Positions 27,558-40,400 of a stretch of 64,000 nt of DNA are shown piece by piece. Origin of the DNA: Casuarina equisetifolia (taxonomy: Eukaryota; Streptophyta; Magnoliopsida; Fagales; Casuarinaceae); the NCBI GenBank assembly GCA_028551475.1, contig CM052359.1, forward strand, positions 27,033,583 to 27,097,582, written 5' to 3'. Numbering within the stretch: the first letter of the stretch is position 1; each line of letters begins with the position of its first letter. Below the pieces are notes generated by a model. The model made no database searches. It saw nothing but the letters and a program-made list of their open reading frames with translations, and was not told the origin of the DNA. The position numbers and the translations under genes were made by a program.

Positions 27558-30500
27558 TAGACTTGCCTAGGAAACATGTTGTGTGTAGCAAAAGAGCGAT
27601 AACAAGCAATCAATAAAGCAATGATGTTATTGTCCCTTCTCCCCATGTTTAGGAAAAAAGAAAGATCAAAGTTAATCTTAAGATACAATCACAGCATTAG
27701 AAACAAATGTCATCCTCCTTGAATGGGGTATTGAAGGAATGACCAAATGATTGGAATAACTAAAGCATGATTTTTTTATGCTAAAGGCACACATGTTTTA
27801 TGATGTTGACAAGCTCAAGGAGTCCCTACAAGAAAGGGCAAAAGCTAAGTTGGAGAAGCATAAGGGCGTAATCAACTTGAGAAGACAATGAAGGAGACAT
27901 TCTTAAAACGCTAAGCTTAAGTAAAATCCTTAAGGAAGTAGCTTGAGATGGCCAAGAGGGATTGAGGTCACAAATTCAACTAACACTAGTGGTATTAGAA
28001 TGGCAGGAGGAACGCCAAGGAAGTTGATAATTTTTTATAGCATATGGAGTAATATTTTGAGGGCATGGTCATTAAGGACAAACCCACAAAGGTAAGTACT
28101 ACTTCACTCTTCCTCACTAATAATGCAAAGTTATGATGGCAGAAAAAAGTATGTTGAGATAAAGAAAGGTCTATACCATATAGATGCCTTAAAAAATCTT
28201 TAAGACATAATTGAAAAAATAATTTTACCCTAAAAATGTTGTCTTTAAGGCAAGAAAGAAAATTAGGAAATTGAAACATAAGTCTTCTATCTTGAAATAT
28301 GTTCAAGACGTTACAACTTTCATGCTCCAAATTCCAAATATGATTAAGAAAAACTTGTTTAATTTCATGGATGGCCCCTAAAATTGGATATGAAAAAAGC
28401 TTTAATTTCAAGGAGTAAAGATAATCAATCAAGCTATTGCCATGGTAAAGTCTTTTTCCAAGTACCAAATAGGGGAATCCTCCAATTCCAAGTAATACCA
28501 AGGTAATCATAACAAGGGTGGGGGGATAACAACACTTTAATGATAAACACAAAAGGGGAGAATGGAATTCTTCTCATAGGAAGGATTATGAGGAGAAGAA
28601 AGGTGGATTATTTATTCCTAAGAAAGGATGCTTTGTATGCAAAGGTCTTTATGCCATGAGAAATTGTTTGAAGTTGGGTTTGCTAAGCTTAATGAGGAAG
28701 GAACAAGAACCTTAAAGTAAGATAGATGGTGCAAGATAAATATGTTCTTTCCAACTTCATAGTGTGATTACATCAAAGCCATTATTGCACATAAGAAAGA
28801 GTAAAGGGTTGATATGCATGGAAGTTGTGATGAATAAGAAGCCAATCAAGATCATGGCTGACATGAGAACAACACACATATTCATTACTCCTAAAGGGGC
28901 TTCTCATTTAGGGGTTGGCTCAACTTATGTGAGCAAAAATGATAGGGTTGGCTTAAAACATTGAACAATAAAGGTTAGCCAACAACTAAGATAGTTCAAG
29001 GGGTGGAAGTGTGTCTTGGAAGCTGGAAAGGAAGAGTCGACTTCCTAAAGGCACCTATAGGTGACTAAGATGTAGTCATAGGAATGGAATTTATGAAAAG
29101 AATCAATGTCATCCCTCTACCATATTATGACTTGTTAATCATCCTTGATAAAGGTATATGTTGCTTAATCCCAACTTTCCTTATTCCTTCAAATAAGAAA
29201 ACTTTGTTTGCAATGTAACTTGTGAAGGATTTTAAGTAAGGAAAAGTCACCTACTTGGCCACCTTTGTAGGAGTACAAGGATATGGAAGTCTTAGAAGAG
29301 AAGGAACTTCCATAAGTCATCCAAGACACCTTGGAGTAGAATAAAGACATCATGACTCTTGAACTTCCCAAACGTTTACCATTAAGGAGGGAGGTGGATC
29401 ATATGATTGAGTTAGAATAGGGGTCAAGCCTCCAACCATGGGTCCTTATAGGATGGCACCCTTAGAGTTTGAAGAGTTAAGGAAGCAACTTAAAAAGTTG
29501 CTAGAAACGAGATACATCCATCCATCAAAGGCACCTTACATGGCATCGATATTGTTTTTATGGAAGTATGATGATTTGTTACAACTACGTATCAATTACC
29601 AAGCTCTAAATAAAGTAATCATTAAAAATAAATATCTCATTCCTCTAATTGACAACTTATATGATAGATTGTGTGATACACACTATTTCTCAAAAGTAGA
29701 TTTGAGGTCTAATTATCACCAAGTTAGGATAGCTAAGGAGGATGAATTGAAGACCACTTATGTAACTTGTTATGGCTCTTTTGAGTAATTAGTAATGCCT
29801 TGCCGATTAACAATGCTCTTGCCACTTTCTACACTTTGATAAACAACTTATTCCACCCTTCTTTAGATTGGTTAGTAGTGTTATATTTTAATGATAGTCA
29901 TCTATAGCAAGACATTAGAAAAGTATGCACAACATCTTTAGAATAGTCTTTAAAATGTTGCATGATAATGAGTTATACCTCAATAAGGAGAAGTGATCTT
30001 TTACAAAAGAAAAGGTTACCTTCCTTGGCCATGTCATTGATAAAGATATGTTAAAGATGGATAAAAAGATAAGAGCTATTTACCTTCCTTGGCCAAGGTT
30101 TTAAAGTTACAATCATCCTTTGGTCTTATGACTTATTATAGGCAATTTGTCAAAGGTTATTTGGATAGGTTTGTTCCCTTTATTGAGTTATTAAAAAAAG
30201 GAAAGGTTTAGGAATGGATGGATGACTATCAAAAAGCCTTTGAGGACATAAAGGTAACCATTGTACAAAAGCCAATCTTGGTGTTTCCAAATTTTTCCAA
30301 AACTTTTGAAATGTATGCAAATGCATCAGAGTTTGTCATTGGAGGATTTTTCATGTAAGAAAGACATCTAAACACTTTTAAGAGTCAAAAGCTAAATGAG
30401 ATAGAATTAAAATACATGGTTTAAAAGAGGGTGATGACTGTAGTGGGACATTGTCTACAAATGTGCTGTCACAATTTGCTTAGATCCAAGTTCATTATCT

Positions 30501-31038
30501 AGACATATAATGTGACCACTAGTTACTTTCAGTCTCAAGAGAAGTTGACTTCGAAACAAGTACAATGGCAAGACTTCTTAGTTAAGTTCAACTTCAAGAT
30601 AGTTTACAAGTGAAGAGGATTAATGTAGTCGCTAACATATTAAATAGGAAGGCCAAATTAGTAACCATTTGCCAAATCACTAGGGATTTCAAGCAACAAT
30701 TAAAAGAAGGCATGCATCATAATTTAATGGAAAGATGGTTACTTGATTATACTAAAGAGAAAAAGACCCAATGATCTTAGGAGGAAGATGGTCTTCTATA
30801 CTCTGTGGAAAGATGTTTTTTCCATTCCAAAGTAGGAGAATCTATAGAAAAGCTTTGTCATGGAGTGTCATAACACTAAGTGGGCTACTAACTTAAGATA
30901 GAAACAAACATTAGCACTTTTTAAAGCTACCTATCATTGGTCAAAATGAAGGATAAGGTGGAGTTATATGTGAAAACATGCTTGGTATGCTAATAAGACA
31001 AGGTGAAACAATGACAATCTAGAAGATTGTTGGAGCCA

Positions 31039-32763
31039 TTTGTTGCAATATAGGTATTAATATTTTTTATGATGATCTTAATTAAGGCTAATAAGCAATT
31101 TTAGCATGATAAAATCATGGAATATTTTAGCACGATAATATGTGCTCATTAAGGAGAATATCATTTTCATTACCATTGATTATTTATTAAAGAAAATATT
31201 CCACATGGCTATACTAGATTATTTTTAAAGAAATATTGCATTATATGGTCTCATGAAAATAACTATGGAAATACTTATTATATGCCCTTTATGTTTATTT
31301 CTATTGAAGCAAATACTTTAAGAAAATTTTGTTTGAGGATTTAGATTTAATAAGGCCAAAAAGAAAGATCTAGACCATGCTAAGAAGACTAGTCTATGTG
31401 ATCCAACCCCTTAAAAAGAAAAAAAAAACAAAAAACAAAAGAAAGCCTAAGCCCATGTAATTAGAGCTAGCATGCAAAGTTAACAAATGAGAAAGCTTCT
31501 TAAGAAGGCTCCCACTCCCATGTGTTATGCTAGAGGCAAGAGAAAGAAAAGGTGTTAAAAAGGAGATAGGAGAAAATGGTTGCTAGAGGTTTAAGCAATT
31601 CAAAAAAGGCTTCACATTGAGCTCACTTTTCAAGCTTCTGCATGCATCATGAAGAAAAAGTGAGTCTCATAAGATCTCATAAAGCAATAATGTTATTATG
31701 TCATTTATCCAAATGATGCCACTTAGAGAGATGTTCTAGAAGACCTTCAAATTGGAATTAAAAAAAGGCATAAAAAGTTTTGCCTTTCAAAGAAGAGAAA
31801 TATGTTCCCCTTGGTCTTTTTCTTTACACATCATTGTTTTGATTTTCTCTCTCCATTGCAATCCAGTTATAGAAATTGATAATAATAAATGGCTACTGAT
31901 AGATCTAAGCTCTTGCAATATTTGATTTTCTAAAATGCTCCAATGGTTTAATTCTTAATTACATAAAGAAGAGAGAACAACATGAAGAAAAGTGCAAGAG
32001 CTTACATAGAAAGGGATTGAGCTTAAATATGTTTGTTTTCCTACACCCAATTTTAGATTGGGACTTGCTATTTAAATTGCATTTACCAAATTGATCTATG
32101 TTATAACTATCTTTGTAATATCAGTAGTCAGTGCAAGAAATCCCTAGAAAGCAACAATTGTATCTTTTAAGGGTTTTTTCTTTTTATATCTCCTCGTGAA
32201 TCAATTTGTTTTAATCTTAACTAAGGACTTGTAAACATTGTACTTTATAATTTGTGGGATTATAGAAGACCCTTTGACAAATTGTCAAAAAAAGTGGGTA
32301 GGATTGTTTATCCAATAACTTAAAAATAGTGACCCTTTGATTGGTCTATCAAAAAAGGTGAGTTGAAAAAAATTTTCCAATCACTCAAAAAGAGGTTGTG
32401 AATAGCTTCTCTCCTAGTTCTTTGCTTGGATGCTTGAATGCTTGCTCCATGAGATACTGAACTAATTCACTTATGCAAGTTAGCAAAGAAAAACACACAA
32501 ATATAAAACATTTAAATACTATTGAACATTCTACATGTATCAGCTAATAGTGCAAAACTTTATTACTTAAAGATATGTGTGCGTTGAATCATATATTATG
32601 CATAATTAAATCTATTTTTGGTACCTAATAGATTTATTAATTATTTTAATATACTACATTATTAAGCTATGTGATCCATATACAAAACAAACTCAGTAAT
32701 AGCAAAAAAGTTAAAAGGAACTTAATTCACCCATCTTCCTAGGTTGCATAAGGACTGAACACT
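31039..32763. mobile_element. Unclassified 1.7-kb insertion inside the chromovirus integrase
   Basis: The integrase region stops matching just after 31038 and resumes at about 32764. The AT-rich sequence in between shows no protein of its own. A pyrimidine-rich leader-like area (31810-31860) and repeated short motifs ending in GTGA or GTGAG at 32280-32380 are reminiscent of a non-autonomous LTR-type element. A clear TG...CA pair or long terminal repeats could not be seen. A short shared TTGCA near both edges might be a target-site duplication but may be chance. Confidence 0.5.
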
Positions 32764-34075
32764 ACTACCTATCCTTGCATGGCCATGGGGAAAGTGTTTT
32801 ATTGGACTTCATCATAACTTTGTTAAAGTTTGAAGGGTATGGATTAATCTTGATCGTTATTAATTGATTCTTCAAATATGCTACTTTTATCTCAACTCTT
32901 AAGACTACACAATAAAGGAAGCCACTAAACACTTCTTTAAGAATGTAGTGAAGTATTTGGGGTTTGCCACACAAAATTATAAGTAATCAAGATATGTGAT
33001 TTACTAGGAGTCTGTGGAGAGAACTATTCAAATTCTTGGGTTTGGAGTTATGTTTTTCTATAAGCTTTCATCTTCACTCAGACGAGCAAATAAAGCAAGT
33101 AAACTCTGTATTGGAATGGTATCTAGAACATTTTGTGAATGCCAATCAAAGAGATTGGGTGAAACTTTAGATGTTTCTTAGTTTTCCCACAACATCTAGA
33201 AAAGTGAGGCAATAAATAAAAGTCTTTTTAAGTTGGCTATAGGACAACAACCATTGACACCACCTATATTAACAACATATGCAAAGGGAAAAGTCCCAAA
33301 GCACATCACATGGCAAGGAATTAGAGAAAAATGGTTGATGAATTAAGATCACACTAGAAAAGGCCTCCAAGAAGATGAAGGTATGGATAGATAAGAGAAG
33401 GCAACCTATGCTTTATAACATCAATGACTTAGTTATGATGATGTTTTTTCCACAATAGTTCAAAGCCTTTAGAAATATGCACAAGAGGTTGCTATGAAAA
33501 TATGAAGGCTTTTTTGAAATGGTTGGTAAGGTGAGAAAAGTCTCGTACAAGCTTAATATTCCATCTAACTTGAAGATCTATCCAATCTTCCACACAAGTA
33601 TATTAAAGCCTTTTCATGAAGATTTTGGAAGATCCATTATGAAACAACTCAAAATGAGCACCTCCTATAGTAGTAAAATCCTTTGATCAAGAGGTTAAGG
33701 AGATATTGGGAGATAAAGTCATGAGGAAGATAAGAATTTTCCCAAAACTCTAATATTTGACCAAAAGGAAAGAATTGTTAAAGTGTAAGATTACATGAAA
33801 GATGGAAGAAGATTTGTGGCAATACAAAAAGGCATTAGAGCATTACAAGGAGTCAACAAAGGCATCGCTAGAATGGGTGGGGAAGACTAAGACACACCTA
33901 GAAGCTACTAAAAAGGTTCCAAATTACTCCTAACTAAATATGGTTCTAGGGAAACCTAAAAAGCCCTTATATAGAAATTTCTAAAGGTTAACTAGGAAAT
34001 ATTTTAGTAGAGAATTCTAGAGCTCAATTTAGGACCGTAGGATTAAATAAATCCTAACCATTCATTTATGTAAAC

Positions 34076-35270
34076 TTGATATTGAAATGGGAATAAAAAG
34101 AGGATAAAGCGAGAAAGCATGTGACTGCCTTGCAAAAATTGATGCGGACATGTTGGCCATAAAATTTTCCATGTATACTCCAAGCTTGATCTACTTGTGA
34201 GGAACCTTTTACAAGATGCGGTTTTGGTTCAGCCTTATTATAAGCCTTTAAGAACAGTATTGCAAATGATATGCAAGAAATTGATGAGTATCGTTAGGAT
34301 CATTTAATTTACCATATCTCCAAACTTCAATAAGAGTTCGATCATTGTATTTTATTGAGTTTGGGATTGTATTGTTCGAGGCAAAATTTTGCCCAAACAA
34401 TTTGGGATAGAAGTGTTGAGGCTTTCTAACTAGATTAAGCTGCAAGTAAAGTGAATGTAGATTCCAATCACATTAGATAGAACCACCCAAATATTGTGCA
34501 TACAATTTCTTATCTCTCTCCTTCTTATTATTTGTGTATTGTGTTTTTATATTTTTGGAATATCCGTAAACTTTGTTTTATACTAGGAAAACGCAAGAGG
34601 TTTTTAAAAGCCAACCCTATCCGAAAGCAGGAACATTTTCTAAGCAAGCATAAATTTAGTAAGTGTTTAAAAAATCAAAATTCAACACCCTTTCATGGGT
34701 TCGCCTAATTTTTTTTTAAAATAGTATTGACGAAGTTTCTTGAATTTTTCAAAGGTCTAACTGCATAGAGAATCCATAGCATACTATCATAACCTTAAAT
34801 TCACCCAAACAAGAAAAAGAATTTATTAGTTAAATACCAACACTAGGAAAATAATGTGAACAGAAAAAGAAAAAGATGCGATGACCCTCCATATATTAAA
34901 AGTTCTGTTGGCTTGGATCTTTGAACGTCTATTTCCCGTCTTCACCGATTATCGTGGATGAAAAATAAAAAGGGGAAACGGATTCACTGTGGGGATCATA
35001 TGACAACCTGCATCCCCATCCCCCGAAAGATTTGGGAGCAATTATATTAGAAGATCAAGGATTTAGGTCGATTCCACTGCACTTCATCTCCCTTCCTTTC
35101 TGCTTCCCTCCCTCCCTCGTCCCTTCCTCTCACATAAGTTCCAATTTTCATTTATCTTTTGGGATATATATATGAATTTCTTATTTGCATATCTGTAGGA
35201 AACTTTTCGTGCAAGTCCCATGTGTCTCTGTCGGAAAGAAAAGTTCATTAGAAAGACCAACTAATTTTAA
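34076..35270. other. Non-retroelement part of the tandem unit, upstream half
   Basis: No protein recognised. A pyrimidine-rich CCTTCC/CCCTCC tract at about 35088-35130 and a TATATATA at 35165-35173 precede the candidate leader exon, which is reminiscent of a plant promoter with a Y patch. Confidence 0.4.
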
Positions 35271-35336
35271 ATGGCTTCTCGTCCTCCAACTAATGGGCCC
35301 ATCTTCATATTTTTGCCTCTTTTTCTTCTGTGTCAG
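35271..35336 (+). CDS. Candidate first exon encoding a signal-peptide-like leader (tentative)
   Basis: ATG at 35271 opens a 22-codon stretch, MASRPPTNGPIFIFLPLFLLCQ, whose hydrophobic core would suit a secretory signal peptide. It ends exactly at a strong donor-like CAG|GTAAGAG. A pyrimidine-rich leader and a TATA-like sequence lie upstream. No downstream exon could be recognised in either the tandem unit or the sequence up to the Ca2+-ATPase. In the second tandem copy the matching ATG is absent (deletion of a few bases at 39832). The reading-through frame differs between copies mainly by amino-acid-changing substitutions, so selection on it is not evident. It could be the leftover of a broken gene or chance. 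Confidence 0.25.
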
Positions 35337-35510
35337 GTAAGAGATTTCATGAAACAGTTATACAATCTGCAATCTCTGTTTATTTGCTTGGAAATTGTAG
35401 GTACCCCAGACGTCACAGATTTTGAAGAGCCGACAATCTTTTATCAGTTCGGAATAACAGGATCATTCAGTTCCACGACCAATCTTTTTCCTCACGGCAA
35501 AAAGGAATAA

Positions 35511-37430
35511 ACATAGGCCATAAGTTTTAGAATTCACTTCGCTTCACTCTTTCTTTTTTCTACTTTTTCTTTCAAATTAGTTGTAGAATAGAGAAAAACT
35601 AGATTTTGGTTGGAATGGGTGGAAGTTGAGTCCTGGATGCAGTACCGAATGGATTTGTGATTTCTATTCATATATGAAAAGGAATTTATCCCATATTGCA
35701 GGCCATTATTCTAAGAAAGAGCTTTAGGTGGGATGTAACTTATGAATGAATGAATGATGAAATCTCTGGGAATGGAAAGTTATGTTAGGGAGCTTTCTGC
35801 TTGAACAGACTCGTTAAACCATAGGCTTAGCAGTGCCGCTGTAGAGGGCGAGCAGATAAGACACTTGGCGTCGGCCTTACTTTAACACCATGCTCAGTAA
35901 GAACTTTTAACTTGATCCTTGCTTACTTTGCGTTTCTGTTATCTTGCACCTGGCTGTTGATATACCATTTTATGGCATGCTTTCATAAACCTCGATCCTG
36001 TTGGGAAGATAGGCCATAAAAGATTGTTAATCATCTTTACTATGAAGATGATGAGAAAAGAATGTGCCAAGGTGTAGGAACAATCAATAAGCTCTAGACA
36101 TGAGCCCTTCTACAACGTCCTCCTTTGGGTATCCCTCTACGGAAGATTTAATTCCTGTTGGCGTAGTTTAACTGCGTAGCAACATCATAGTAGTTTAAGC
36201 TAATAGAAGTACTTCTTATAGATCTACTATGGGTCCCTTCTTAAGGTTTATTACTCGAGATGTGTTTCTGAGTTATGAAGCATCACTGTATTGTCAATCA
36301 CTGAGGTTGCTGGACTTCTGTCCTGCCAGGTATTAAGATCCTTTGGTTGTGCTTTTCAGTCTTAGGTGAAATCAAGATTATCTGGCATTGGTGTTTCTAG
36401 CAAGTAGATTTTTAAATCTGAGAAATGACATTTCAAGCCTTCTAAAATGTACTTGAATATTTTTTTAGTCAATGTTAGCAAAAACATAAATGTGTTATTC
36501 AACATTAAATATGGAGTATAACATGTTTTGTTTGTATTGATCACTTCATTACCAATTCTTTTCTTCCATTTTCATTTCACCTTTTGTGAGAAACTTTTGA
36601 GAAAGTTGGCTGCTTAATATCTCTTGAGAGATTCCTTCTGATATGATTTTAAATCAATCTTCTATTATTTCATTTCTTTGGTGCTTCCTGAACTAAACAA
36701 CGTTTCAACCCTGCTTAGGGCTGTTTGATTACTTTACACAAGCCGCATTGATTTGTAGAGGAAGTTACCCCTAAATGTTCTTTTGGTAAGAATATCCATA
36801 CATATATAAATGGATTCTTTTGACACTCAAATGCTCCTGAAAGAAAATTGTTCAGCAAAACAAGCTACAAGTGAGCATTCTTTCTAGTCTCATGTTTTGT
36901 AATGAATGAATTTCATATTTTAGGAGTATGCATGATTGGTGGCCGCAAATGCTCCTAAAAGAAAATTCTTCAGCAAAGACAAAGCTCCAGTACTAATAAA
37001 AGCCTTCCATCACAATTAGTCTAGCCCCCTTACCATTCACATAGGTATCTTTTAGCATTATTTTATCTCTGTTAGCTTTGTCTGGACTTTTCGACAAACC
37101 TAAGGAAAACCTACTAGAGGTCAAAGGTATTATGATGTTAGCTGACCTTACAAGTTACAAGTAGAACTTCTACTAAACTTTAGGGATTATGAAACAGTAA
37201 CCAGTCAAAGCCTTGTCAATGGGGTTTGTTCGTGTAAGATTTGATTATAAGCAACTTAGGCGGACCAATAGGTGGCATGATTATGAGATTGTTGTTTCAA
37301 GTGGCAGGCCAGATACAGTTTAGTCATTGATGTGGCTCCCTAAGGACTTGAAAATCAGTTTATCTAACCTCCCCCACCACTTTAACCTAAAGCGTCACTT
37401 TAGCTGGTCTTCTTCTTTCAGTGGGTCATA
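35511..37430. other. Non-retroelement part of the tandem unit, downstream half
   Basis: Unique-looking AT-rich DNA resembling intron or intergenic sequence. It contains a local near-repeat of the motif AATGCTCCT(G/A)AAAGAAAATT(G/C)TTCAGCAAA at about 36829 and 36948. No gene recognised. Confidence 0.45.
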
Positions 37431-37431
37431 G

Positions 37432-40400
37432 TCACTTAAGCTTTTCTTTAATAATGTAGTGAAGTATTTGGGGTTTGCCGCACAGTATTATAAGTAATCG
37501 AGATATGTGATTTACTAGGAGTCTGTGGAAAGAACTACTCAAATTCTTGGGTTTGGAATTATGTTTTTCTATAAGCTTTCATCTTCACTCAGACGGGCAA
37601 ACATAGCAAATAAACTCCCTATTGGAAGGGTATCTAGAATATTTTGTGAATGCCAATCAAAGAGATTGGGTGAAACTTTAGATGTTACTTAGTTTTCCTA
37701 CAACATCTAGAGAAGTGAGGCACTAAATAAAAGTCTTTTTAAGTTGGCCATAGGACAACAACCATTGACACCACCTATATTAGAAACATATGCAAAGGAA
37801 AAAGTCCCAAAGCACACCACATGGCAAGGAATTGGAGAAAAATATGGATGAATTAAGATCTTACGAGAAAAGGCCTCCAAGAAAATGAAGGTATGGATAG
37901 ATAAGAGAAGGTAACCTATGCTTTATAACATCAATGACTTAGTTATGATGAAGTTTTTTCCACAACAATTCAAAGCTTTTAGAAATATGCACAAGAGGTT
38001 GCTATGAAAATATGAAGGCCTTTTTGAAGTGGTTGGTAAGGTGAGAAAAGTCCCGTACAAGCTCAATATTCCATCTAACTTGAAGATCTATCTAGTCTTC
38101 CACACAAGTATGTTAAAGCTTTTTCATGAAGATTTTGGAAGATCCATTGTGAAACAACTCAAAATGAGCACCTTCTATAGTAGTAAAATCCTTTGATCAA
38201 GAGGTTAAGGAGATATTGGGAGATAAAGTCATGGGGAAGATAAGAATTCCCCCAAAACTCTAATATTTGATCAAAAGGAAAGAATTGTTAGAGTGCAAGA
38301 TTACATGAAAGATGGAAGAAGATTTATGGCAGCACAAAGAGGCATTAGAGCATTACAAGAAGTCAACAAAGGCATCGCTAGAATGGGTGGGGAAGACTAA
38401 GACACACCTAGAAGCTTCTAAAAACGTTCCAAATTACTCCTAACTAAATATGGTTCTAGGGAAACCTAAAAAGCCCTTATATAGAAATTCCTTTTTATTA
38501 AAGCCTTTATAAAGTCATGAGAAAAAATTTTAGTAGAGAATTTTAGAGCTCAATTTAGGACCGTAGGATTAAATAAATCCTAACCATTCATTTGTAACTT
38601 CCACCCACAAAAATAATAAATCTTCAACTTTTATGTAAACTTGATATTGAAATGGGAATAAAAAGAGGATAAAGCGAGAAAGCATGTGACTGCCTTGCAA
38701 AAATTGATGCGGACATGTTGGCCATAAAATTTTCCATGTATACTCCAAGTTTGATCTACTTGTGAGGAACCTTTTACAAAATGCGGTTTTGATTCGGCCT
38801 TATTATGAGCCTTTAAGAACAGTATTGCAAATGATATGCAAGAAGTTGATGAGTATCGTTAGGATCATTTAATTTACCATATCTCCAAACTTCAATAAGA
38901 GTTCGATCATTGTACTTTATTGAGTTTGGGATTGTATTGTTTGAGGCAAACTTTTGCCCAAACAATTTGGGATAGAAGTGTTAAGACTTTCTAACTAGAT
39001 TAAGCTGCAGGTAAAGTGAATGTAGATTCCAATCACATTAGATAGAACCACCCAAATATTATGCATACAATTTCTTATCTCTCTCCTTCTTATTATTTGT
39101 GTATTGTGTTTTTATATTTTTGGAATATCCGTAAACTTTGTTTTATACTAGGAAAACGCAAGAGGTTTTTAAAAGCCAACCCTATCCGAAAGCAGGAACA
39201 TTTTCTAAGCAAGCATAAATTTAGTAAGTGTTTAAAAAATCAAAATTCAACACCCTTTCATGGGTTTGCCTAATTTTTTTTTTTTAAATAGTATTGACGA
39301 AGTTTCTTGAATTTTTCAAAGGTCTAACAGTATAGAGAATCCACAGCATAATATCATAAACTTAAATTCACCCAAACAAGAAAAAGAATTTATTAGGTAA
39401 ATACCGACACTAAGAAAATTATGTGAATAGAAAAAGAAAAAAATGCGATGACCTTCCATATCTTAACAGTTTTGTTGGCTTGGATCTTGAACGTCTATTT
39501 CCCCGTCTTCACCGATTATCGTGGATGAAAAAGAAAAAGAGGAAACGGATTCACTGTGGGGATCATATGACAACCTGCATCCCCATCCCCAGAAAGATTT
39601 GGGAGCAATTATATTAAAAGATCAAGGATTAAGGTCGATTCCATTGCACTTCATCTCCCTTCCTTTCTGCTTCCCTCCCTCCCTCCGTCCCTTCCTCTCA
39701 CATAAGTTCCAATTTTCATTTATCTTTTGGGATATACATATGAATTTCTTATTTGCATATCTGTAGGAAACTTTTCGTGCAAGTCCCATGTGTCTCTGTC
39801 GGAAAGAAAAGTTCATTAGAAAGACCAACTAATAGCTTCTCGTCCTCCAACTAATGGGCCCATCTTCACATTTTTGCCTTTTTTTCTTCTGTTTCAGGTA
39901 AGAGATTTCATGAAAAAGTTATACAATCTGCAATCTCTGTTTATTTGGTTGGAAATTGTAGGTACCCCAGACGATACAGATTTTGAAGAGCAGACAATCT
40001 TTTATCAGTTCGGAATAACTGGATCATTCAGTTCCACGGCCAATCTTTTTCCTTACGGCAAAGCGGCATAAACATTGACCATAAGGTTTAGAATTCACTT
40101 CGCTTCACTCTTTCTTTTTTCTACTTTTTCTTTCAAATTAGTTGTAGAATAGAGAAAAACTAGATTTTGGGTGGAATGGGTGGGAGTTGAGTCCTGGATG
40201 CAGTCCCGGATGGATTTGTGATTTCTATTCATGTATAAAAAGGAATTTATCCCATATTGTAAGCCATAATTCTAAGAAAGAGCTTTAGGTGGGATGTAAC
40301 TTATGAATGAATGATGAAATCTCTGGGAATAGAAAGTTGTGTTAGGGAGCTTTCTGCTTGAACGGACTCGTTAAACCGTAGGCTTGGCAGTGCCGCTGTA

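Larger units (their letters stand above)
27126..34075 (+). mobile_element. Ty3/gypsy chromovirus fossil
   Basis: The element reads on the plus strand: 5' LTR 27126-27543; primer-binding site 27546-27557; gag about 27600-28680 with a zinc-knuckle-like CFVCKG; protease about 28760-28960; reverse transcriptase about 29430-30100 (FSKVDLRSNYHQ and FLGHVIDKD); RNase H about 30150-30650; integrase from about 30780, continuing beyond an insertion from about 32765; integrase C-terminal region and chromodomain-like segment to about 33880; partial 3' LTR about 33890-34075. The KMK-W and F-K-A-F-R blocks and terminal chromodomain place it among plant chromoviruses. It is broken, with many disruptions in all genes. 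The LTR copies differ by roughly a tenth or more by eye, suggesting an insertion several million years old or older. Confidence 0.88.
32923..37434 (+). repeat. Tandem duplication, copy 1 (about 4.5 kb)
   Basis: This segment recurs immediately downstream in the same orientation with an offset of about 4,510-4,565 bp. Identical translations occur at 34496-34708 and 39061-39273, and at 36362-36544 and 40919-41101. The whole block between them aligns with only scattered base changes and small indels. Copy 1 contains the last 1.1 kb of the chromovirus including its partial 3' LTR, then about 3.4 kb of other DNA. Beyond the candidate leader exon no gene family is recognised in it. Confidence 0.93.

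Noticed and set aside
27995-28552. Minus-strand open frame of 185 residues
   Set aside because: It is antisense to the gag region of the chromovirus fossil, has no family resemblance and low-complexity composition; a chance frame.
34496-34708. A 70-residue frame identical in both tandem copies (also at 39061-39273)
   Set aside because: Identity reflects the recent duplication; the sequence is low-complexity at its start and resembles no family.
35271-35510. A 79-codon reading-through frame, also open in the second tandem copy
   Set aside because: Between the copies most differences after the donor site change the amino acid and only about one is silent, which is not what a conserved protein would show. 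Only the 22-codon leader is kept, as a tentative exon.
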